DNA from: JAHEKO01 sp965212505
Lineage (GTDB): Bacteria > Acidobacteriota > Thermoanaerobaculia > Multivoradales > JAHEKO01
Direction of reading: 5' to 3'
Length of the DNA stretch: 64,000 nt
NCBI GenBank assembly: GCA_965212505.1
Contig: OZ243123.1
Location: 3,534,001 to 3,598,000, forward strand
Part shown: in pieces, positions 25,270 to 32,158 of the stretch
Position numbering within the stretch: the stretch's first letter is position 1
Layout: every line of letters begins with the position of its first letter
Translations under genes and position numbers: made by a program
The notes under the pieces: generated by a model
The model's database searches: none
The model's input: the letters and a program-made list of their open reading frames with translations, nothing else
Told to the model about the DNA's origin: nothing

Positions 25270-26376
25270 CTACTGGAACCTACTGCGGTGAGTCCCCCTG
25301 ACCTGAGCCGTCGCCAGGCGCTTGGGCAGGGCCTTCGTGTGGAGGAGCGTCTTGTTGACCAGCCCGACCGCCAGCTCAAGAGCGGTCGCATTGAACTTCC
25401 GAGCAGCGCTCGATTCAGTTCGGTAGCGGGCCGGGACGACATTCAGGAGGTAGTCGTAAACGTTCGCCGCAATCACTCGGCCCAAGAAGGGGCGACCACG
25501 GCTAGACACTCGGAGGGTCCGATCCTCTCGGCAGTACTCGACTCTTCCTCCGAACTCTTCCTCCTGTAAGTCAGCTTGCAGCTTGCGTTGCCGTTCCAGA
25601 CCTTCCACCAGCGATGTCAGCTCTCGCTTGAATCTCTCCCCCCTCTCGGCTGCGACAATGAGACTCGCGTCTTGCACGTACTCATCGGCCGACAGATGCT
25701 CCCCAAGGCGGAGGACGAAGCCCAGATCCTCCTCCGTACACCCCAACAGCAGATTCGCAGCCTCTACCAGCAGCTCGACCGGAACGAAGGCTTCTTCCGC
25801 AGCGCGATCCAGATTCAGTGCAACTGCCCGATGGAGCTTTCTTGAACTCAGGCTTGCTCTCATGCTCCGTAGTTTCTTCTCCCTCAGAGCTGCGTCGTCC
25901 TCCTCGACCAAGGCTCTGAGCCTCTTGTCGAATTGCTTCTCGCGCCTCTCCTCAACCCGCTCGAATCCATCCTCGAACCTGGCCGGGTGAACCACGCTTC
26001 CCGCGAATGGCAGTACATCGTCGACTAGGAACCTGCCAGCGCTAAGAATGGACTGAATCTCGCCGCGATCAGAAACCCCGACCTCATCGCCCATTGGGAT
26101 CTGGCCCGCGGTCAAGTTGCGGATTAGACGATGCAGATCGAGTGTCGGGCGATCCGGCCTTTCGGGTAGACACAAGACTTCGATGGCATGCGCCGCCTTT
26201 GCGAGACCAGAGTCGACTCGCATTCGCCGCTCCTTCGGCGATCCCGCCATCTCCCGTTTAAGGGCCTTCCTGACCTCCCGCTCCAACGGTGACTTGAGCA
26301 CCTCCAGCGCCCGTTCGACCACCGGACGGAGTTCTTCGTCGTAACGAAGCCGAGCCTGAAGGTCATCCAGAGTCAA
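25270..26376 (-). CDS. Integrase-coupled protein of unknown function
   Basis: 368-aa largely helical protein with several charged stretches (EDGFERVEERREKQFDKRL, EEDDAALREKKLRSM, LTSLVEGLERQRKLQADLQEEE) likely to form coiled coils. It has no signal peptide or known motif. The start is TTG at 26376, immediately after the integrase TAG, so translation must be coupled to the integrase. That coupling suggests a role in recombination or island maintenance, but no family is recognised. A 131-bp gap separates it from the Xis-like gene. Confidence 0.65.
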   Translation of the reverse strand: MTLDDLQARLRYDEELRPVVERALEVLKSPLEREVRKALKREMAGSPKERRMRVDSGLAKAAHAIEVLCLPERPDRPTLDLHRLIRNLTAGQIPMGDEVGVSDRGEIQSILSAGRFLVDDVLPFAGSVVHPARFEDGFERVEERREKQFDKRLRALVEEDDAALREKKLRSMRASLSSRKLHRAVALNLDRAAEEAFVPVELLVEAANLLLGCTEEDLGFVLRLGEHLSADEYVQDASLIVAAERGERFKRELTSLVEGLERQRKLQADLQEEEFGGRVEYCREDRTLRVSSRGRPFLGRVIAANVYDYLLNVVPARYRTESSAARKFNATALELAVGLVNKTLLHTKALPKRLATAQVRGTHRSRFQ

Positions 26377-27516
26377 CTACTCCCCGAAAATCGCCTCGTT
26401 CATACGAGTCACGACTGCGCTCGTATGCTGCTCAGTCAAGTGGCTGTATCGCTTGACCATCGCAAGGGTCTTGTGCCCCAGGACCTCGGCGATCTCGGCG
26501 AGGGTCGCCCCGTTCATGGCGAGGTAGGAGGCGGCCGAATGTCGGAGATCGTGGAAACGGAAGTCTTTGATCTCAGCGGCTCTCAGAGCGTCTTCCCACG
26601 CTTGGCGAGGAAAGCTGACCTCCCCACGTGGGCCGACGAACACCGGCTCGTCTTCCAGCTTCTGGGCAGAGATCGACTCGACCTTTCTCGACCGCCGCTC
26701 CGCCTGCGCGCGTTCCTCCATGTCCGCCAACGTCGTACCGGCGAGACCCGCGATGGGAAGGGCACGACGCTCGCGGTTCTTCGTATGATGCAGCACCGCC
26801 TTACCGCGCTTCAAATCGACATCGCGCCAGCAAAGGCCGAGCAACTCTCCTTGCCGAGCGCCAGTAGATAGAGCAAGCACGACGAGAGGATAGAGCCGCT
26901 GATCGGAGCTGTTCCGGCAGGCATCTAGGAGTCTCTCCCTCTCCCCTTCGTTTAGGAAACGCACCCGGCCTTGTGGTTCCCGGTGACGGTTCACGTCCCG
27001 AACGGGGTTGGATGCAACCCAGCCGAGTTCTCGGGTTGCGTAGGTGAACGCACAGCTCAAGGCGGCAAGATAACGGTTGACCGTCGCCTCGGAGACAGGT
27101 CTCTTGGTCGGTCCCGCACCCTCCGCGAGCCGGTCTCTCCAGTCAGCGAGCAGCGCTGGCGTCATCTGAGCGAGGGTCGGGTTTCCCAGCCGGTCCACCC
27201 ACCAGTCAAGCTGCATGATCCTCTTCGACTGCTCGCCGCGGGACAGCTTCAAGAAGGCGCGATTACCTCCCAGCCCTCCTCCCTCTCGGACGACTCGGTT
27301 CGTGTACCGCGCCACAAGATCAAGGAGCGTGCGCTTCCTGGCTTGTCGCTCAGGGAAGTGCCGGCCCTCGTCCATCGCCGATTCCCTCTTCTTCGCCCAC
27401 TCTTTGGCATCCGTAAGACGACGAAACGTGGCTGATTCGGAGGGGAAACCGCGCTTGCGAATGAGAGCTCGGTAGTGGGTGCCCTTCTTGGTCTTGCGCT
27501 TCTCGATGCTGGCCAT
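26377..27516 (-). CDS. Tyrosine-type site-specific integrase
   Basis: 379-aa phage-type integrase. It has an N-terminal arm-binding-like domain (MASIEKRKTKKGTHYRALIRKRG), a SAM-like core-binding domain (about 60-165) and a catalytic domain with Arg221 (GARQGELLG), His322-xx-Arg325 (HDLRH), His348 (LGHK) and Tyr357 (KRYSHL). All catalytic residues are present, so it should be active. GGAGG six nt before ATG 27516 fixes the start; a TTG at 27564 in the same frame is less likely. It very probably inserted the island into tRNA-Leu. Confidence 0.95.
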   Translation of the reverse strand: MASIEKRKTKKGTHYRALIRKRGFPSESATFRRLTDAKEWAKKRESAMDEGRHFPERQARKRTLLDLVARYTNRVVREGGGLGGNRAFLKLSRGEQSKRIMQLDWWVDRLGNPTLAQMTPALLADWRDRLAEGAGPTKRPVSEATVNRYLAALSCAFTYATRELGWVASNPVRDVNRHREPQGRVRFLNEGERERLLDACRNSSDQRLYPLVVLALSTGARQGELLGLCWRDVDLKRGKAVLHHTKNRERRALPIAGLAGTTLADMEERAQAERRSRKVESISAQKLEDEPVFVGPRGEVSFPRQAWEDALRAAEIKDFRFHDLRHSAASYLAMNGATLAEIAEVLGHKTLAMVKRYSHLTEQHTSAVVTRMNEAIFGE

Positions 27517-27850
27517 TGGAACCTCCCGGGGCATCGCCCCGCAGAACAGTATCAAGCAAGACAAGGGATATCAAATCCCCCGCTCTTCTCAGAAAAACAC
27601 AACAAGCATCGTACCGATGAATGCCTCGACAGTTCCAGGGTGCACAATGGGTGCAGTTCGAGCTCAAATCCGCCTGAGATTTGAAGGAGATACGCTCTTC
27701 GCCGCACGTCTTGAATAGAGACGCCTGGTGTATAATGCACGCACAGTTCTCGAAGCAGTACTAGTTTAGCTGTCGGGTAGCAGACAGGCGTTTCGTTGCC
27801 TGGGAGCCACCCGCGAGCCTCGGAGGCCACCGCGACCAGCGGTCCCCAAA
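27517..27850. other. Intergenic control region between integrase and rightward cargo operon
   Basis: 334 bp without a gene, between divergent transcription units. It holds the TGCACC pair described separately, a TATAAT at 27731-27736 that could serve the rightward operon (the nearest -35-like TTGAAT is only 14 bp away, too close to be convincing), and a weak inverted repeat CTGTC/GACAG at 27770-27787. Integrase promoter elements are not obvious. Confidence 0.4.
27639..27655 (-). promoter_or_regulatory. Paired TGCACC motif upstream of the integrase (possible arm or control site)
   Basis: On the minus strand TGCACC occurs twice 11 bp apart (complements at 27639-27644 and 27650-27655), matching the pair near attL in sequence and spacing. 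It lies about 125 bp upstream of the integrase start. It may be an arm-type binding site for the integrase or a site through which integrase or Xis controls the promoter. Confidence 0.45.
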
Positions 27851-28669
27851 ATGTGCGACCTCGCCTTGAAGACGCTCATCGTAAATGCAGACGACTACGG
27901 TCTCTCACCAGAGGTATCCGCAGGCATTCGCATTGCCCACGCGTCCGGGATCGTGACGAGCACCAGCGTGCTCGCGAATGCCTCGAGTCTCGTCGACGAG
28001 ATTCGCGCGCTCCGGGAGGAGTGCGTTGGCATAGGAATCGGCGTCCACCTCAATCTTACGGAGGGAAGTCCACTGCACCCCCCTCACAAGCTCCGAAGCC
28101 TCGTCGATTCTGATGGTGAGTTCGGCCTTGACCTGCTTCAGCCCGGGCGCATTTCAGCAGTAGTTGCCACTGAAGTTAAGAGCGAATGGCGCGCACAAGT
28201 TGAGCGAGTCCTACGCACGGGGATTGAACCGGACCATCTGGACAGCCACCATCACATCTCCTACCGAGCCCCCCGCTTCTTGGACATCACTCTTGAGCTC
28301 GCAGCAGAGTTCGGAATGCACGTGCGGACGGCACCGAGCCCAGAGGCCATCGCCACCGAGGCTAGGACTGTGGAGTCGATGAAGCGACAGCTTGACACCA
28401 GCGGTGTTCACCACCCTGACCGCCTAATCGACGACTTCCGAGGCCGAGAATCGACCCTAGGTGACCTAATTCATCTCCTGGCGGACTGTGAAAGTGAGGT
28501 GGCAGAGTTGTTGTGTCACCCCAGCGTCGGATCGTCGCCAATCGACCGACCAGAAATGCTAGGAAGAGATATGGAGCTCGAGATACTCACGAGCAGGGGC
28601 ATCCAGAAGTGGATTGAGGAGCAAGGCGTCCGACTAGCGTCTTTTGCAGGAGCCTTCAGTCGTGGCTGA
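27851..28669 (+). CDS. ChbG/YdjC-like carbohydrate deacetylase
   Basis: 272-aa enzyme of the YdjC/ChbG/HopJ family, metal-dependent deacetylases of N-acetylated sugars. The metal and active-site motifs are all present: VNADDYGLS near residue 11, HLNLTEG near 65, DSHHH near 130 and LLCHPS near 225. Length is typical. No strong ribosome site precedes ATG 27851. It is the first gene of a rightward island operon; the following TPR gene overlaps it by 8 bp. The partner acetyltransferase-fold gene at the end of the operon suggests a sugar-modifying role. Confidence 0.88.
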   Translation: MCDLALKTLIVNADDYGLSPEVSAGIRIAHASGIVTSTSVLANASSLVDEIRALREECVGIGIGVHLNLTEGSPLHPPHKLRSLVDSDGEFGLDLLQPGRISAVVATEVKSEWRAQVERVLRTGIEPDHLDSHHHISYRAPRFLDITLELAAEFGMHVRTAPSPEAIATEARTVESMKRQLDTSGVHHPDRLIDDFRGRESTLGDLIHLLADCESEVAELLCHPSVGSSPIDRPEMLGRDMELEILTSRGIQKWIEEQGVRLASFAGAFSRG

Positions 28670-29849
28670 GGGACAGAACGAAAGAGACCGCGCGCTCGCA
28701 GTCCCATCAAGGCGCCAGGAACTCTTGAGAATCGCGAGAGACGTGGCTGTCACGTCGGTGGGCCTGGTCGCCGCTTTCTACCTTTCAGTACACCAATTGG
28801 CAGATTCTTTTGGGTTCGACACGAGTGCCGCCAAGGACCTCGGTTTCTTAGGTTTTGTTGCTGTGGGCGCGGTCGCAGTGCCTATCGGTCTCGGCATCTC
28901 TCTCGTCCGCCTTTGGCGGCGAGTAGACTCCTACGAGGGCGCAGTCGCGCAGCTAGCCGCCGCCAATCCGGCCTCTCAGAAGCTATCAGGAGAGCTAGTC
29001 AGCGCTGTGGAGGCACTGTACGAGGAAAAGAACTACGTCGAGGTGATTCGGTTCGGGCGCTACCTGAGTCGCTCGCTTTGGCTGAGTGGGCTCTATCGCC
29101 AGCGAGTCACTATTGGAAAGCTCATTGAAGAGTCGGCGGCTCGAACCGAGGCTACTGAGGCACAGGTCGCGGCTTTGATCGATGATCTCGGCTGGACTAA
29201 CGCAGTGCTCGGCGATCTCGAGGAAGCCGAAAAGAACATCCACCACGGAATCGAACTAGCTGTCGAGCAACAGCTTACGTACTACGCGGCCAAGGGCTGG
29301 CGCCACCTCGCGGGAATCTGCTACCGATATCGTGACGACAGAGAGCAGGCTGAACAACTGCTCGCCAAGGCCTTTGAGTGCGCCGCTTCGATTCAAGGCA
29401 CACAACGAAAGAACGAAATGCTCGCCGGGCTCCACTACGCCAAGGCGGAGTTCCTGATCGCGAGAGAGGCCTATGGTGAAGCAATGCCCGAGTCCAAGGC
29501 GGCCCTTGAGCTATATGAGGCGCTAGTCACTGAAGGCGAGCGGATGGTCAAGTGTCAATCCCAAATGGGGAGGATCTACCTGGGCCTACGGGAACTCGAC
29601 AGGGCGAAAGATGCCTTCCGCCGCGGGCTTTCACATGCGCGAAAACTGAAGAGGCGAGACGAAGTAGCGTCAAGCCTACTGGGTTTGGCTCAGGTTCATC
29701 TGGCCGACGCCAACTTCAGCAGCGCAGCGCAGGCTAGCCAAGAGTCCTTAGAGATCTTTGAGAGCCTCGATATGAAACGAGAGATTACAGTAACAGCAGA
29801 GATACGGGCGGAGGCGATTGCCCAGATGGCCACGAAACCGAGACGATAG
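28662..29849 (+). CDS. Membrane-anchored TPR protein
   Basis: 395-aa protein. Two N-terminal transmembrane segments (VAVTSVGLVAAFYLSVHQL and LGFLGFVAVGAVAVPIGLGI) are followed by a cytoplasmic array of about six TPR-like helical repeats (for example LGDLEEAEKNIHHGIELA, REAYGEAMPESKAALELY, LRELDRAKDAFRRGLSHA). CAGGAG lies 9 nt before GTG 28662, which is preferred to a TTG at 28644. It overlaps the deacetylase gene by 8 bp. Probably a scaffold or sensor; no enzymatic motif. Confidence 0.78.
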   Translation: MAEGQNERDRALAVPSRRQELLRIARDVAVTSVGLVAAFYLSVHQLADSFGFDTSAAKDLGFLGFVAVGAVAVPIGLGISLVRLWRRVDSYEGAVAQLAAANPASQKLSGELVSAVEALYEEKNYVEVIRFGRYLSRSLWLSGLYRQRVTIGKLIEESAARTEATEAQVAALIDDLGWTNAVLGDLEEAEKNIHHGIELAVEQQLTYYAAKGWRHLAGICYRYRDDREQAEQLLAKAFECAASIQGTQRKNEMLAGLHYAKAEFLIAREAYGEAMPESKAALELYEALVTEGERMVKCQSQMGRIYLGLRELDRAKDAFRRGLSHARKLKRRDEVASSLLGLAQVHLADANFSSAAQASQESLEIFESLDMKREITVTAEIRAEAIAQMATKPRR

Positions 29850-29875
29850 GTCGTCCACGCCAAGGAGGAGAAGAC

Positions 29876-30526
29876 ATGCCAGAGATGATTGACATCTACG
29901 ACCCGAACATGAAGCACATCGGCACCAAGTCAAGGGATGAGGCTCATCGGGACGGAGATTGGCACCGGGCTTTTCATTGCTGGATCATCGCCCGCTCATC
30001 AGAGGGGCACCGGATGGTTGTCCAGCGCAGAGGCCCGGACAAGAAACTATTCCCTAGTTGCCTCGACATCACAGCAGCCGGTCACTATGAAGCTGGCGAG
30101 GACATTAGTGGAGGGCTCCGAGAGATTAGAGAAGAGCTTGGCATTGACGTCCAGGAAGAAGACCTCATCCCTGTGGGTGTCAAATTTGACGTGGCGCAAG
30201 TAGGCGACCTTGTGAACTACGAACTAGACGATGTGTTCCTCCTAGAACACAGCTCTGACTTGCAGGCCTACAGCTTCGATCCGGAGGAAGTCTCAGGGCT
30301 AGCGGTGTTCTCGGTCGAGGACGGCCTCGCTCTCTTCTCCGGTGAACGGAGCGAGATTCCAGCTCAGGCGCGAATGGCGAGGAAGACCGACGGTGCCTAC
30401 GAGTTCGAAGACGAGGCCATCAGCATTCGCACGAGCGATTTCATACCGCGAACCGATCCCTACGCCTACAAGATGCTAGTGCTGGCAAAGCGCTGCCTGG
30501 ATGGCGAGAAGCATCTCGTAGTGTGA
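29876..30526 (+). CDS. NUDIX hydrolase
   Basis: 216-aa NUDIX protein. The NUDIX box is GHYEAGEDISGGLREIREELG, one residue shorter in its central loop than the textbook pattern, as I recall from the isopentenyl-diphosphate-isomerase-like YfcD group; that part is from memory. The opening MIDIYDPNMKHIGTKSRDEAHRDGDWHRAFHCWI is also typical of that group. All Glu metal ligands are kept. It is followed by the phosphatase with a 4-bp overlap. The substrate is unknown: a nucleoside or prenyl diphosphate, or a damaged nucleotide. Confidence 0.9.
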   Translation: MPEMIDIYDPNMKHIGTKSRDEAHRDGDWHRAFHCWIIARSSEGHRMVVQRRGPDKKLFPSCLDITAAGHYEAGEDISGGLREIREELGIDVQEEDLIPVGVKFDVAQVGDLVNYELDDVFLLEHSSDLQAYSFDPEEVSGLAVFSVEDGLALFSGERSEIPAQARMARKTDGAYEFEDEAISIRTSDFIPRTDPYAYKMLVLAKRCLDGEKHLVV

Positions 30527-31188
30527 CGCGCGACTGGCTGAACGAAGTTCGCGAGGTCTTCCTGGTTCGGCACGCCGAGTCGGAGAAGAACCTCGAGGAC
30601 CGCCACGGTGGCCCCGGACGAGCACTCACACCTCTGGGGATGCGACAAGTAGGGAACATCGGCGAGTTTCTTCGTGAAAACGGATGCAGTGCCACAACCA
30701 GAATCTATTGCAGCTCTCTGGAACAAGTGCTGGCCACCGCAGTCGGGCTAGGTAAAGAGCTTGGTGTCAAAGTCAATCTTGATAAGAGGCTTCGCCCACT
30801 CGATATGGGCACGCTCGGAGGGCTCTCGCGATCAGAGGCAGCACGGCTTTTCCCCGAGCCTGCGGCGAGGCTTGAGGATTGGAGAGCAGGTCGCCTTAAC
30901 ATCGAAGACTTGGAACTCCCAGGAGGCGAAGAGTTCGCCGCCTTCTGGGCACGCGGTGAAGACTTCGTTGCTTCAGCTCTCGGCGCTGCCGACACCTCAG
31001 AGCGCAACGTAGTCGTCGGAACCCGGTCAATCCTGATTCTCCTGCTCAACATCTTGTTGAAGGACTCGGTGCTACGCGGGAAGGAGTACTCGGTCTTCGA
31101 GTTTTCAAACGGTGGCGTGACTCTGGTGCGCTCTCATGGAATCGGCCGCGGCGAGCTTGCGTTCCTTGATCGTACGGACTTCCTGTGA
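30523..31188 (+). CDS. Histidine phosphatase family protein
   Basis: 221-aa phosphatase of the phosphoglycerate-mutase-like superfamily. The catalytic motif is VFLVRHAESE near residue 12. Later partners are LTPLGMRQV, YCSSLEQVLATA (usual Ser-Ser-x-x-Arg, here with Glu instead of Arg) and VVVGTRSIL at the position of the usual second catalytic His (normally VxHG). The second His appears missing, so the enzyme may be inactive or altered. The start is GTG at 30523, sharing GTGA with the NUDIX stop. Confidence 0.8.
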   Translation: MTRDWLNEVREVFLVRHAESEKNLEDRHGGPGRALTPLGMRQVGNIGEFLRENGCSATTRIYCSSLEQVLATAVGLGKELGVKVNLDKRLRPLDMGTLGGLSRSEAARLFPEPAARLEDWRAGRLNIEDLELPGGEEFAAFWARGEDFVASALGAADTSERNVVVGTRSILILLLNILLKDSVLRGKEYSVFEFSNGGVTLVRSHGIGRGELAFLDRTDFL

Positions 31189-31834
31189 GCAGGGTGCTGG
31201 GGAAGAGTTGGTGATTCGCGACGCCGCCCTCTTTCGTGTGTTACGAATCTGGCTGCCAGGTCTCTGGCTCCGACGACGCCTAGGAGGACTCGGCAAGGGC
31301 ACGCGAATCGAGTCACCCGTTAGACTTGTAGCACCTTCAAGCATTCATGTCGGAGAAAAAGCTGAGGTTCGCTACGGCTGCGGCCTCTACGCTCGCGGTA
31401 GAGAACCAAGAGAAATCGTCATCGGCGACGAGTGTCGGATCAAGGAGTACTGCATCCTCGACACTTATGAAGGGCACATTTGGCTCGGAAGACGTGTACT
31501 GCTTGGAATGGGCTCCACGATTCACGGGCACGGTGGAGTCGAAATCGGCGATCACACCTTGATTGGACCGCGAGCCGTGGTCCTGTCGAACGAGCACGTC
31601 TTTTCGGGAGTTCCCCAAGTGATCCAGGATCAAGGTGAGCAACTCCGAAGTACGGTCTTAGAGCAAAACGTCTGGCTTGGCGCTGGAGTGATCGTCCTCG
31701 GTGGAGTGCGTATTGGGCAGCACTCCGTGATCGGAGCTGGTGCCGTCGTCCGGCAGGACATTCCGGAGTTCAGTCTCGCCGTCGGTGTGCCAGCCCGCGT
31801 GGTAAGGACACTAGAGGCGAACAGCTTGCGTTGA
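31136..31834 (+). CDS. Left-handed beta-helix (hexapeptide) acyltransferase
   Basis: Up to 232 aa. Hexapeptide repeats run through the protein (IHVGEKAEVRYG, IVIGDECRI, VEIGDHTLIG, VWLGAGVIVLGGVRIGQHSVIGAGAVV) and end with the usual PARVV segment, as in O-acetyltransferases of sugars and polysaccharides. A likely catalytic His is in NEHVF. The ATG at 31136 overlaps the phosphatase by 53 bp; GTG 31211 (starting VIRDAALFRV) is a plausible internal start. It is the last gene of the island before attR. Confidence 0.85.
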   Translation: MESAAASLRSLIVRTSCEQGAGEELVIRDAALFRVLRIWLPGLWLRRRLGGLGKGTRIESPVRLVAPSSIHVGEKAEVRYGCGLYARGREPREIVIGDECRIKEYCILDTYEGHIWLGRRVLLGMGSTIHGHGGVEIGDHTLIGPRAVVLSNEHVFSGVPQVIQDQGEQLRSTVLEQNVWLGAGVIVLGGVRIGQHSVIGAGAVVRQDIPEFSLAVGVPARVVRTLEANSLR

Positions 31835-31992
31835 CGGGGTTGACCTGCGCCCAGCCACTCTCCCAAGTCGCCACGCTAGGCGAGTGGCGAAGCCAACGAG
31901 ATCGATTCGCGCACTAATATTGCACCTAGACGCCCTCAAGTCGAGATGCAGACGAATCGTCGAACTTCCTTAAGTGCTCATTATAAACATCT

Positions 31993-32074
31993 TGCCGGAG
32001 CCGGGAATCGAACCCGGACGCCTTTCGGCGGGGGATTTTAAGTCCCCTGCGTCTACCAGTTCCGCCACTCCGGC
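31993..32074 (-). tRNA. tRNA-Leu(TAA), intact; attR of the island
   Basis: On the minus strand the sequence folds into a class II tRNA. The acceptor stem pairs GCCGGAG with CTCCGGC, the anticodon loop is CTTAAAA (anticodon TAA), the long variable arm is CGCCGAAAGGCG and the T arm is CCGGG-TTCGATT-CCCGG. CCA is not encoded (AAG follows the discriminator). The 3' half (31994-32044) is repeated at 8981-9031 with three differences, so the 3' half here came from the island. Confidence 0.96.
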
Positions 32075-32158
32075 TGACCGATTCTAGTCGGCTCAGCCAG
32101 GATGGCTTCGAATCAGCCCGAGCGCCTAGGAGCATCGCGATCGCGTCCCGCTACATGC

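Larger units (their letters stand above)
9013..32044. mobile_element. 23-kb integrated genomic island in tRNA-Leu(TAA)
   Basis: The island is bounded by a direct repeat of the 3' half of tRNA-Leu: a fragment at 8981-9031 and the intact gene at 31993-32074. It encodes a tyrosine integrase (26377-27516), an Xis-like protein, a probable DNA-binding protein, a large defence operon and a second cargo operon. Many cargo genes use less GC-biased codons than the flanks (clear in 9698-11020 and 28.7-31.8 kb, judged by eye). The integrase is not at the very end: 4 kb of cargo lies between it and attR, so the element may be composite. No conjugation or virion genes are seen. Confidence 0.88.

Noticed and set aside
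27565..27583. GGGATATCAAATCCCCCGC near the integrase, similar to the tRNA-Leu anticodon region
   Set aside because: It has three mismatches and lies in the opposite orientation to both att copies, so it cannot be a direct-repeat attachment site.
31869..31889. Inverted repeat CGCCAC/GTGGCG after the acyltransferase gene
   Set aside because: Six-base stem with a 9-base loop and no T-run; too weak to call a terminator.
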